Origin: JAKAIY01 sp963809385
Lineage (GTDB): Bacteria; Chloroflexota; Ktedonobacteria; Ktedonobacterales; JADMIN01
Direction: 5' to 3'
Assembly (NCBI GenBank): GCA_963809385.1
Contig: CAWEJL010000004.1
Coordinates: 248,001 to 312,000 of the forward strand
Length of the DNA stretch: 64,000 nt
Position numbers and translations under genes: made by a program. A model generated the notes under the pieces. The model saw only the letters and a program-made list of their open reading frames with translations, searched no databases and was not told the DNA's origin. Of the stretch, positions 42,711 to 50,862 are shown piece after piece. Position 1 is the first letter of the stretch, and each line of letters begins with the position of its first letter.

Positions 42711-44105
42711 TTAGCCCAGCCTCGCTTTCATCCGCAGGTGCGGGCCGCCCACCGTCGTGACGACCATCTCTTTGTGCCCCTTGCCGCACATCCCCGCCTC
42801 CAGCGCGAAATCATCGCCCACCGCGTTGATGCTCTGGAGCAGGTCAGGCACATAGCCGGAGATGCCAACTGGCGCAAACAGCCGCCCCGTCAGCCGCCCG
42901 TTGACGATCTCCTCTCCGTAGTGCGCGGTCACCTGGATGCCCCACCCCATCGGGTCCTCCATGCCGCTCTCCATGCGCCGCAGATAGACGCCACGCTCCA
43001 CCCCGGCGATCAACTCCGTCACCGGGACCGTGCCGCGCCCGAAGAACGTGTTGCTCATGCGCGCGTAGACCTTGCGGCTGAAGTCCTGCCGCCGGCCATT
43101 GGGCGTGTGCGCGCCGGGGGTATAGGTCGCCGAGGCGAAATCGCTGATTGGGCGCTCCAGCACGCCATCGCGCAGGATGCGCGTTGGCCGCGCCAGCTCC
43201 CCTTCATCGTCGAAGAAGTACGAGCCGAACGCGCCCGGCACGCTGGGGTCATCGAACATCTCCACCCCCGGCGCCGCGACGCGCTTGCCCGCGTAGAGCG
43301 CCGCCCGCGCCCGCCCCTTGGGGAACAGGTCCAGCTCGACGCCGTGGCCGAAGCACTCGTGCGCGATCACACCGGAGACCGACGGATCGGTGACCACATC
43401 GTACACGCCTGGCTCGATGCGCTCCGCCGCCAGCAGCCGCGCGGCCACGTCCACCATCCCGCGCAGGTCGTCATCCGCGACGCGCGCCAGCTCGAAGCCG
43501 CCCGCGCCGCTCTGCGCGAGGAGATTGTAGGCCGTCCGCCCCTCGCTATGGACCACCGCGACCGCGTTCAAGTTCATCCCCGTCAGGCGTTGCCGCAGCA
43601 GCCGCCCGCGCCCGATATAGGTGGACTCGTAGCGCCGCTCGGCATAGGAGATCTGCGCGCGCACGATGCGCGGGTCCATCGCGCCGAGCCGCCGCTGCAA
43701 GTCGCGCGCGAAGGCCAGCTTTTGCGCCAGCGGCACGCTCGCCTGGTCAATCTCGACCGGCGTCACGAAGTCGCGCCAGTCCTGCCCGGCGATGGTCGCA
43801 TGCCCGCCGAAGACGAGCGGCGGCCCGTCCTTCCGCCGGCTCTGCCCGCCCGCCCAGGCGCGAACGCCGCGCGCCAGCCGGTCGACATCCGTCTCGCCAC
43901 TGGCGTATTCGGCGAAGCTCGCCCCGTCATAGATCGTGAATACCATACCGCGCGAAGGGCTATCCTCGTTCGCGTTCTGCTCCTGACCGCTATCGGTAAT
44001 CCGCAGGCCCGACGCCCCGCTCATCAGCGCGGCGGCGTAGGGGAAGCGCGCCTCAAGCTCGCCTACGAGCTCCCGCGCGACAACCTCGCGCCGGTCTTCT
44101 GCCAT
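42711..44105 (-). CDS. tldD: TldD metalloprotease subunit
   Basis: A 464-residue zinc metalloprotease of family M103. The zinc site is VIAHECFGHGVELD (HExxxH). It is followed by the conserved GSYFFDDEGELA and GRRQDFSRKVYARMSN, and a Cys near the C-terminus (EAGMCGKGHKEM) often serves as a third ligand. It is the active half of the TldD-TldE complex and forms an operon with the next gene. GAGAGG lies 9 bases before the ATG. Both subunits are of normal length. Confidence 0.92.
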   Translation of the reverse strand: MAEDRREVVARELVGELEARFPYAAALMSGASGLRITDSGQEQNANEDSPSRGMVFTIYDGASFAEYASGETDVDRLARGVRAWAGGQSRRKDGPPLVFGGHATIAGQDWRDFVTPVEIDQASVPLAQKLAFARDLQRRLGAMDPRIVRAQISYAERRYESTYIGRGRLLRQRLTGMNLNAVAVVHSEGRTAYNLLAQSGAGGFELARVADDDLRGMVDVAARLLAAERIEPGVYDVVTDPSVSGVIAHECFGHGVELDLFPKGRARAALYAGKRVAAPGVEMFDDPSVPGAFGSYFFDDEGELARPTRILRDGVLERPISDFASATYTPGAHTPNGRRQDFSRKVYARMSNTFFGRGTVPVTELIAGVERGVYLRRMESGMEDPMGWGIQVTAHYGEEIVNGRLTGRLFAPVGISGYVPDLLQSINAVGDDFALEAGMCGKGHKEMVVTTVGGPHLRMKARLG

Positions 44106-44267
44106 AGCGCAACGCCTCTCTATCAGTCCATCATCACCAATCCATCACAATATCGCGGTGATGGTTGAGCGCGGGCGCGCCGCTACAGTCGCAGCCGTGG
44201 CGCTCGCGCATGCAGTATAGCGGAAAAACACGGAAAAATGGCGCTCGCGAATCGCGCCGGCGTCCAC

Positions 44268-44423
44268 TTACGTCTGTGGCGTCCGCGGGGGCTTGGGCGG
44301 CTCCGCGGGCGGGCGCTGGGCGAGGTTATCCCACTGCCCGCGCATCATCAGCGCGGCGGTAATCAAAATCACTGAGAAGAAAATAATCGAGGCTAGGCCC
44401 AGCCCAACGAGCATGCCGGTCAC
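44268..44423 (-). CDS. CcoS-like small membrane protein
   Basis: A 51-residue frame that is easily missed. GAGGAG lies 7 bases before the GTG at 44423. The product starts with a membrane helix (MLVGLGLASIIFFSVILITA), followed by RGQWDNLAQRPPAEPPKPPR. The GQ-aromatic-D-x-L sequence after a single N-terminal helix is the hallmark of CcoS (GQYDDL), a small protein needed for maturation of cbb3-type cytochrome oxidase. No oxidase gene is in the window, and the Pro-rich tail is unusual, so I call it CcoS-like only. It lies 163 bp upstream of the TldD start, on the same strand. Confidence 0.6.
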   Translation of the reverse strand: MTGMLVGLGLASIIFFSVILITAALMMRGQWDNLAQRPPAEPPKPPRTPQT

Positions 44424-44679
44424 CGTAGGACTCCTCTCCCGCGCGATGGCGCGCGACGCCTCATGCTATCCCTCATGCAGTATCCCATGTGTTGTAGCAC
44501 GCGCGGGCGTCCCAGGGCTGGGGACACATCACAAGGCACACACACGTGGCCGCTTGCTACGCGACATAATACACAACAATGACTAGCCTATAACGGCCAT
44601 TGTGTGATTGAATGGTGGAAGACTGATGACGGTGAAGGACACCAATCCGGTAGCTTGCTAACGGAACACCCGAGGAACT

Positions 44680-44694
44680 TGGCACGTGACTTGC
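44680..44694 (+). promoter_or_regulatory. Sigma-54 (-24/-12) promoter upstream of rpoN
   Basis: TTGGCACGTGACTTGC matches the -24/-12 consensus (TGGCACG-N4-TTGC) exactly, with GG and GC spaced 12 bp apart. It lies about 150 bp before rpoN on the same strand, so RpoN may activate its own gene. The remaining gap between the CcoS-like gene and rpoN (44424-44844) has no other feature. I found no enhancer-binding protein gene in the window. Confidence 0.75.
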
Positions 44695-44844
44695 CCAAAG
44701 GGCGCGTGTCACACAAGCTCAGCCGCTGGCGCCTTGTACCGTGACGGACAGAGGCTCAGGTACGCGCCCGGCGCGCGCGCCAAAGACGCTCGCGCGCTGG
44801 CTGTGGCTTATCTGTAGATGTTGAACACGAGAGGAGCGGAACCT

Positions 44845-46356
44845 GTGGATGGGATCGAGATGCGCCCGGAGACGTCACCGAATCAATTGGCGATACCAGG
44901 CATCTCCTATCGCCAGATCGCCGCTGTTCGTCTCCTCCAGTTACCCAGCCAGAACCTGGACGAGGTTGTGCAGCGGGAGGCGGACGATAACCCAGCGCTG
45001 GAAGCCGATACCCGCCAGTGCTGCCCGCGCTGCAACAGCCCGCTGGAATCGCCCACCGCTCAGTGTCCCACCTGTGACGGTACCACGCGTACCGCGAGCG
45101 AAGAGCGCGTACGTGATGATTTGGTGGACCTGGACGGCCCGATCTACTCCTCCAGTGGGGCCAGCTCCGACGAGGACATTGACGACCCGATAACCCGCGT
45201 AGCCGCCATCGCGCCGACCGGCGAGGCGCTACTCCAGGCGCTGTGCTTCTCGCTTTCCGATGAGGACGCGCCAATCGCGGAGTATTTGGTCGGGAGCCTC
45301 GACCATCATGGCTTTCTGCCTCCGACGATCGTCGCCGACGCCGCCGACGCGCTTGGCTGTGATGTGTGTGAAGTCGAGCGCGCCCTGGCGGCGCTGCAGC
45401 GGCTCGACCCACCGGGCATCGGCGCGCGCGGCGGCCAGGAATGCCTGCTGATCCAGCTCGAGCGTCTGCGTGAGTCGGGCGACCCCCATCTGCTGGCGGA
45501 GTTGATGGTGCGCGATCACTTTAACGAGCTCGCCCACCGCCGCTATCGCGAGATCGCCCACAGCCTGGAACTGACGCCGCGCCGTGTGGAGACCGAGTGG
45601 GAGTTCATCCGCGCCACGCTCCATCCCTACCCCGCCCACGGATTCGAGGACGGTGTGAGTTCCCTGGCCCCCACCGCGGCGCCGGTCCGGCCGGATGTCG
45701 TCATCCGCAAGAGCACCACGGGCTACATGGCCGAAGTAGTGGAGCGCAACCGCTATGTGCTGCGCGTCAATGCGGAATATCTCTGGGCGCGCAAGCACCT
45801 CGCCGGCATGAGCCAGGACGACGCGACCCGCTCCCACATCCGCAAGCATGTGGACCAGGCGCAGGCCTTCATCGCCGCCTTGCGCCAGCGCTGGGACACC
45901 ATGCAGCGGGTCTCCGACGCGCTGATCGAGATGCAGCGCGACTTCCTGGAGTATGGTCAGGGCGGTCTCAAGCCACTCACACGCGCCGACGTCGCGCGCC
46001 GCATCGGTCTGCACGAATCCACCGTGAGCCGCGCCACCGACGGCAAATTCGTCCTGTTGCCCAGCGGCCAGACGGCGTCCTTCGACGACTTCTTCGACGC
46101 TTCCCTGCCCGCCAAGAAGGCCCTGCTCGACATCATAGGTGAAGAGAACGCCGAACGCCCGTACAGCGACGAGCAATTGATGCGCATCCTACGGCGCAAA
46201 GGGATCGAGATCGCCCGCCGCACGATCGCCAAGTATCGCGAAGAGCTAGGCGTGCTGCCTTCGCGCATGCGGCGTATGCGCACCGTGGTCGCGCAGCCAG
46301 CCCCCTCGCGCGAGCCGGTCCCGGCGCGCGAGCCGGTTCCCGCTGGCGTCCATTGA
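44845..46356 (+). CDS. rpoN: RNA polymerase sigma-54 factor with zinc-ribbon insert
   Basis: A 503-residue sigma-54 factor. Region I (LQLPSQNLDEVVQREADDNPALE) is followed by a zinc-ribbon-like insert with Cys at 59, 60, 63, 74 and 77 (CCPRC...CPTC), not found in E. coli RpoN. The core-binding domain follows, with LDPPGIGARGGQECLLIQLE. The helix-turn-helix includes RADVARRIGLHESTVSRATD, and the RpoN box reads ARRTIAKYRE (457-466). A GTG start at 44845 has AGGAGCG upstream; the ATG at 44818 lacks one. The last 37 residues after the RpoN box, with repeated REPVPA, are an extra tail. It needs an AAA+ activator encoded elsewhere. Confidence 0.93.
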   Translation: MDGIEMRPETSPNQLAIPGISYRQIAAVRLLQLPSQNLDEVVQREADDNPALEADTRQCCPRCNSPLESPTAQCPTCDGTTRTASEERVRDDLVDLDGPIYSSSGASSDEDIDDPITRVAAIAPTGEALLQALCFSLSDEDAPIAEYLVGSLDHHGFLPPTIVADAADALGCDVCEVERALAALQRLDPPGIGARGGQECLLIQLERLRESGDPHLLAELMVRDHFNELAHRRYREIAHSLELTPRRVETEWEFIRATLHPYPAHGFEDGVSSLAPTAAPVRPDVVIRKSTTGYMAEVVERNRYVLRVNAEYLWARKHLAGMSQDDATRSHIRKHVDQAQAFIAALRQRWDTMQRVSDALIEMQRDFLEYGQGGLKPLTRADVARRIGLHESTVSRATDGKFVLLPSGQTASFDDFFDASLPAKKALLDIIGEENAERPYSDEQLMRILRRKGIEIARRTIAKYREELGVLPSRMRRMRTVVAQPAPSREPVPAREPVPAGVH

Positions 46357-46382
46357 TAGACCCGCGGATCGCGTCACGCCTG

Positions 46383-47408
46383 CTAGTGGAAGGCGCGTGG
46401 CGCGATCCGCGTTCCACGCGCCAGGGCGTAACGGCTGATAATTTCGCGCATGCGGCGGCCATCGCGCTCGTTGAGCAGGCGTGGTCCCGCGCAGATGAGG
46501 GTATGCGAGCCGCGCAACACCAGCGCGATCTCGCCCGGCGCGCGCTGGATGGTGAGTAGGTCATTCCAGGAAACCGACTGTGTCACGCGAATGAGCGTGA
46601 AGCGCGCGATGACCCCACGATCGCTGATGAAGATTTCCTGTGCGAGCCAGATGAGCGCCGCCAGCCCCAGCAGCGCGAGCGCGAGCGTGGTCAGTGCGAG
46701 CCAGGGAGCGTAGGCGAGCGCAACACCAGCCGCCAGTCCCAGCGCTACCGTCAGCGCGAAGGCTAGCCCCAACAGCCAGCGTAAGGGCCGAACCGTCAGC
46801 GTATCGGCCTCCAGGCCGGTCTCCGCGGGTGTGACATCGCCCACCAGCCGCCGCGCCTCTACGCGCGCCTCGCCTACCAGCGTTTGCATGGGTAGGCTCA
46901 ACAGCAGGCTCCGCCGCAATTGCGCGCCGCGCCGCAGCAGCGCGGGCGTGAAAGACACCCGCCGCCCCTCCGTGGTCACCAGCGTCAGGCGCGGGCCATG
47001 ACACTCCAGGCGCTCGATGGCGTCGAGCGGAATCACGCGCCATGCGCGCAGTGGCCGCCCAAACGCGATCTCCTCGCGTGTCAGGCGCACGCCACCCAAC
47101 GCGAACCAGCCCGCCAGCATCACGGGAATCCAGAGCAGCAAGACGAGCGGCAGCCAGATAGGCGCGCCGCCCATGCCCCACACCAGCGCCGCCAGCGCCA
47201 GCGCGCTGGCGGCTGGCGGGACGAGAAAGCCAATGGCGACAAGCGCGCCGGGCTGGTAGACCGCTGTCCCAGCCAGTGGAGTTGTGGGGCGAGGCGCCGC
47301 CAAAAAGACCACAGTGTCGTCCGGTGGCGCCTCGCGCGGAGCCGGTGAGCCACCTGTTGCGGGCTCGCCGCTCGCGCTCACGGCGCCCCAATCGCCCGTC
47401 TCACGCAT
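46383..47408 (-). CDS. Membrane protein with two bacterial PH-like domains
   Basis: A 341-residue protein. After about 40 low-complexity residues come two transmembrane helices, a PH-like domain (VRLTREEIAFGRPLRAWRVI, IERLECHGPRLTLVTTEGRR), two more helices, and a second PH-like domain (DRGVIARFTLIRVTQSVSWN, IQRAPGEIALVLRGSHTLIC). This tandem helix-pair plus bPH arrangement resembles YdbT-type membrane proteins. Function is unknown. I take the ATG at 47408, although its ribosome site is weak; the frame remains open to 47576. The gene converges on rpoN with 26 bp between them. Confidence 0.6.
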   Translation of the reverse strand: MRETGDWGAVSASGEPATGGSPAPREAPPDDTVVFLAAPRPTTPLAGTAVYQPGALVAIGFLVPPAASALALAALVWGMGGAPIWLPLVLLLWIPVMLAGWFALGGVRLTREEIAFGRPLRAWRVIPLDAIERLECHGPRLTLVTTEGRRVSFTPALLRRGAQLRRSLLLSLPMQTLVGEARVEARRLVGDVTPAETGLEADTLTVRPLRWLLGLAFALTVALGLAAGVALAYAPWLALTTLALALLGLAALIWLAQEIFISDRGVIARFTLIRVTQSVSWNDLLTIQRAPGEIALVLRGSHTLICAGPRLLNERDGRRMREIISRYALARGTRIAPRAFH

Positions 47409-47528
47409 CTCGATACCCCGCACCCCAAAATCGCGATAGAAAAGGGAGCACACTTCGACCCAAATTATAAGCCGCGCGACGCCACACCGCAACGCGGCGC
47501 CCGCTGGCATCCCAGAAAACATGGGGAG

Positions 47529-47558
47529 TTGACGAGCGGGCGCCTCTATTGGTAGTCT
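47529..47558 (+). promoter_or_regulatory. Predicted sigma-70 promoter
   Basis: TTGACG (47529-47534) and TAGTCT (47553-47558) are 18 bp apart, about 50 bp before the gene at 47611. Confidence 0.6.
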
Positions 47559-47610
47559 ACTCGATGAGAGAGTCACGCTCGAAGGGGATGATGAGAGGGA
47601 CCGCGCGCCA

Positions 47611-48969
47611 GTGCTCAGACAGATGTCACGCGGGAAGCCACAGCCGCGACTAAGCCACGAAGAGGTCGTTGAGCGCTTCGTGGACTATCATTTTGGGCGG
47701 CTGACCCCGGCGATGAACCGGGCGATCGAGACGCACGTCCGCACCTGCGAGCGCTGCAAGCGTGAGGGACTGACCCACGCCGCGGGCGAGCGACAGGCCG
47801 CCAACCGCAAGCTCCGGAGCGTGCGCGGCGGCAAGCCGCTCCTAGGTCCGCGCGGGCGCGTCGCGCTGCTTGCGCTCACATTGCTGGTCGCGGCCCAGGT
47901 TGTCTTGTTCCAGGTGACGCGCGGCCAGGCGCAGCCCCTTCTCTCACTGGTGAGTCAGTGGCGCGCGCAAGGCGGCGCGCCCGCGCTGGGCGCCGCGCCC
48001 GTCGCGCTGAACGCGAGCTGGAACTTGCCAGCCGGAGCCGCCAACGCGAGCGCGATCGCGCTCTCCGTGGATGGCAAGATGCTGGCGGTGGCGCAGGGCG
48101 GCGCGCAAGCCAAAATCACCATCTGGAGCACGCGGTCGGAAGATCGCGTCGCCGCGATCCCCTGGAGCGCGAATGACGCGCCCGCCACGCTATCGTGGTC
48201 TCCAGATGGCTCCATGCTCGCCGCGTCCAGCCCCAGCGAGATCATCATCTGGTCCATATCACCCTACAATGTCGTAACGCGGTTTTCACTGCCCGGCGGG
48301 CCTGCCATGCGCGTCTATGACGTGCGCCAGCAGACGCGGGTCGCCAGCCCCGACCCCGCCCCGGCCTTCGCCAGCGGGCCGCTCGTCTGGGGCGCGGATG
48401 GCGCGCTCTCCCCCGCGCCAGCGGGCGCCGCGGGCCCTACTGGCGTCACCTCACCCCAAACACCGGTCATCGGCTTCTGGTCGAGCGAGGGCGCGCACCT
48501 CTTTGGCAATGGGCATGGCGCCGTCCATCTCGGTATCTCCGCCGCTGACGCGCTGAGCGGCGACGCCTTGCTCGACTGGTCGCCCGACGGGCGCTATCTG
48601 ATGTGGGCAATGCTCGATCTGCCGGTCAACGGGGCAGGCTCCTCTCCCGCCAGCGCCCCACCCGACTCCACCGTCCAGACGCTGGTCACGCGGGTGCTGG
48701 CGCAGAGCAAGACCGCTAACGCGCCTGGCCAAAATGACGCGCTGCTCTGGTTCGCGCCCGACGCCAGCCGTGTCGCCGTCTGCGACCGCACACAGCCCAA
48801 CGCGCGCGTGCAGATCTACGACATCGCGTCGGGCCTCGCTGTGGCGACGCTCGATGTCGCCTGCGCCAGTCTCCCCGCGCACGCCGTGCAATGGACCGCC
48901 GATGGCTCCCAGCTCTTCGTCGCCCCCACCAGTGGCCCCGTCGCCGACTACACCGCGCCCCAGGGATGA
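47611..48969 (+). CDS. Zinc-finger anti-sigma-like protein with WD-type outer propeller
   Basis: A 452-residue protein. The N-terminal cytoplasmic part has HVRTCERCKRE (H42, C46, C49), the H-x3-C-x2-C zinc site of zf-HC2 anti-sigma factors. One transmembrane helix follows (about 83-101). The rest is a likely propeller with WD-like blades (IALSVDGKMLAVAQGG, ITIWSTRSEDRVAAI, LSWSPDGSMLAASSPSEIII, LLDWSPDGRYLMWAMLDL). No ECF sigma gene is beside it, so its target, if any, lies elsewhere. The start is GTG 47611 or the ATG at 47623; neither has a strong ribosome site. Confidence 0.68.
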   Translation: MLRQMSRGKPQPRLSHEEVVERFVDYHFGRLTPAMNRAIETHVRTCERCKREGLTHAAGERQAANRKLRSVRGGKPLLGPRGRVALLALTLLVAAQVVLFQVTRGQAQPLLSLVSQWRAQGGAPALGAAPVALNASWNLPAGAANASAIALSVDGKMLAVAQGGAQAKITIWSTRSEDRVAAIPWSANDAPATLSWSPDGSMLAASSPSEIIIWSISPYNVVTRFSLPGGPAMRVYDVRQQTRVASPDPAPAFASGPLVWGADGALSPAPAGAAGPTGVTSPQTPVIGFWSSEGAHLFGNGHGAVHLGISAADALSGDALLDWSPDGRYLMWAMLDLPVNGAGSSPASAPPDSTVQTLVTRVLAQSKTANAPGQNDALLWFAPDASRVAVCDRTQPNARVQIYDIASGLAVATLDVACASLPAHAVQWTADGSQLFVAPTSGPVADYTAPQG

Positions 48970-49109
48970 CCGCTGGGCGCCGCGGCCTGGCTGGGCGCCG
49001 CCCCCTCAACCCTAGCCGCCACTGATTCGTAAAAAGCAAGGATCCCCGTGTAAGGATTCTCGTGTAACGAGTCTCCAAACCCGTCGAGAAAATCAGAGGA
49101 GGGGCGTAT

Positions 49110-49496
49110 ATGGTCAGGTTCCTGGTCCGGATGGTCGTGGACATTCTTCTCAGCGCGGCGGCGATTGGCCTCACGACGGTGGTTCTGCCGGGCATTCACA
49201 TCGTTCCCTTTAGCTGGACAACGCTCCTGGTGCTCGGCGTCGTCATTGGCGTCATTGACGGTCTCGTCCGTCCGGTGGTGTCGCTGCTCTCGCTGCCAAT
49301 CACGATCCTGACGCTGGGGTTGTTTCAGCTCGTCATCAACGCGCTGATGCTCTACCTGGCGTCGTTCATCATTCCGGCGTTCGGGATTGACAACTTCCTC
49401 TGGGCGCTGCTGGGCGGCATCGTGCTGGGCATCGTCCACGCCATCCTTGAGGCGATCTTCGGGGGCATCGGCAAGGAGCCCAAGAAGGCCCACTAA
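49110..49496 (+). CDS. Phage_holin_4_2/DUF360-family membrane protein
   Basis: A 128-residue protein with four membrane helices. Blocks such as ILLSAAAIGLTTVVLPGIHI, GVIDGLVRPVVSLLSLPITI, LTLGLFQLVINALMLYLASF and the C-terminal GIVLGIVHAILEAIFGG are typical of the family. Despite the family name there is no phage context. GAGGAGGGG precedes the ATG. Function is unknown in bacteria; some members are linked to membrane stress. Confidence 0.85.
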   Translation: MVRFLVRMVVDILLSAAAIGLTTVVLPGIHIVPFSWTTLLVLGVVIGVIDGLVRPVVSLLSLPITILTLGLFQLVINALMLYLASFIIPAFGIDNFLWALLGGIVLGIVHAILEAIFGGIGKEPKKAH

Positions 49497-49526
49497 CCCC
49501 GGCATGGCCTGAAATACCGCGGATCA

Positions 49527-49568
49527 ATGCCCGCATGGCGCTCCACGATGAGAGAGCCATGCGGGCAT
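49527..49568. terminator. 13-bp inverted repeat after the holin-family gene
   Basis: ATGCCCGCATGGC (49527-49539) and GCCATGCGGGCAT (49556-49568) pair perfectly with a 16-nt loop, 31 bp after the stop. There is no T tract. The CCCGCATGG core also forms the hairpin at 19374-19402. Confidence 0.6.
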
Positions 49569-49728
49569 CTCATCTCTGTCACGCTTCATGCCCCCCACTG
49601 CGCCAGACGCCACGCTCAAGCATGGCATGGCGCCTATCTTGCGCCCCAGGCTGGGAGCCACACGCCATGTGGCGTGCGACCGCAACTCGCGGCGCTCGTG
49701 AACAACCGGCGAGGACGAGGAGGGCGAC

Positions 49729-50802
49729 ATGGGTGACAGTTTTGAGCGCGGAGACCCCTTCGAGGCATACGAGACGTTCGACGCGATCCATGCCGCCGGA
49801 ATGACGCCCGCCGAGCTTCCAGGCGAGTTGGAGGATGGCGCGCCACTCGAAGGGCGCCACGGAGCGGGCGCGCCGTCTCTGATGAGCTACGGCGCCAGTT
49901 CCACGCTGCGCTATGAGTCCGGCGCCGACGCCATCCCCACCAGCGTGACGGTGCCCGCCGGCGCGGAGCCCGCCACGCCAGTCCCGGAGCCATCCCCCGC
50001 GCCGCAAGAGCTTGGCTCTCCCCTATCCGGGAGAGCGGCGGCGGACGAGCGGCGCGCCAAACGCGACCAGCGTACACACCTTGATGAGAGAGAGCGATTA
50101 CAACACATGGACCGATGGGAAGACAGCGCCATGGGCGCAATGGCGAAGGACGAGTCTCGCGCCGCCAGCGCAACCGCGCCCGGCGCCAGCGGAGTCGCGC
50201 CCGGCGCCGAAACCAGCGCCACGGGCGCCACGGGCGCCACGGGCGCGGCGGCTGGTGAATCCACCCCACGCGTGACCGAGTGGACCGTGGAGGTAGACGA
50301 AACACAAGCCCCGCCACGCGCGCTACAGATCGCGCTGGTCGTGGGAGCCGCCGCGCTCAGCGGGCTGGCGATCGCGGGAGGGATAACCTGGCTCGTCATC
50401 CAGCGGCGGCGGCTCAACGCGGCGCGCGAGATGGAGCGCGCCATCGCCGCCAGCCGCATACTGCGCCTGACGCCCACTCCCGCCCGCCCGTATATGCGGG
50501 AAGCCAGTCAGGCGCGCGAGGCCGCGATGCAATACGCGCAGCAATCGGCGGCGGAAACAGCGCGTATGGCTCGCGCGCTGCGGCAGGCGGCGGGCCTCAG
50601 CGCCGGTACGGCGCGCGACTACGCGTCGGAGCGGGCCGCATTGGCACAGGAGATCTTCGGCGGCGCGCTCGATACGACGCGCGGCGGCGCGACTGGCGCT
50701 TGGCGCACGGTCTCGCGGCTGGCGCCAGAACAGACACAGCGGCTGGCGCGCGCTTTCAACGCTGGCCGCTCTACCGGACGGATCGAGCAGCGCGCCAAGT
50801 AG
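49729..50802 (+). CDS. Hypothetical single-pass membrane protein
   Basis: A 357-residue protein with a long acidic, Ala/Pro/Gly-rich arm (about 1-200, including repeats such as ATGATGATGAAAG). One transmembrane helix follows (IALVVGAAALSGLAIAGGIT, about 204-224), then an Arg/Ala-rich helical tail. No known domain is visible. GAGGAGGGC precedes the ATG. It converges on dnaE and ends in a shared terminator. Layout resembles the gene at 1009-1800, without detectable identity. Confidence 0.55.
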   Translation: MGDSFERGDPFEAYETFDAIHAAGMTPAELPGELEDGAPLEGRHGAGAPSLMSYGASSTLRYESGADAIPTSVTVPAGAEPATPVPEPSPAPQELGSPLSGRAAADERRAKRDQRTHLDERERLQHMDRWEDSAMGAMAKDESRAASATAPGASGVAPGAETSATGATGATGAAAGESTPRVTEWTVEVDETQAPPRALQIALVVGAAALSGLAIAGGITWLVIQRRRLNAAREMERAIAASRILRLTPTPARPYMREASQAREAAMQYAQQSAAETARMARALRQAAGLSAGTARDYASERAALAQEIFGGALDTTRGGATGAWRTVSRLAPEQTQRLARAFNAGRSTGRIEQRAK

Positions 50803-50810
50803 CGCGCACA

Positions 50811-50862
50811 CCGCACACAACCCGGCCTTCTCACGTGGGAGAGAGGGCCGGGTTGTGTGCGG
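50811..50862. terminator. Strong bidirectional terminator
   Basis: A perfect 17-bp stem (50811-50827 with 50846-50862) lies exactly between the 3' ends of the membrane protein gene and dnaE. The loop contains CTCACGTGGGAG, which can add more pairs. Confidence 0.85.
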
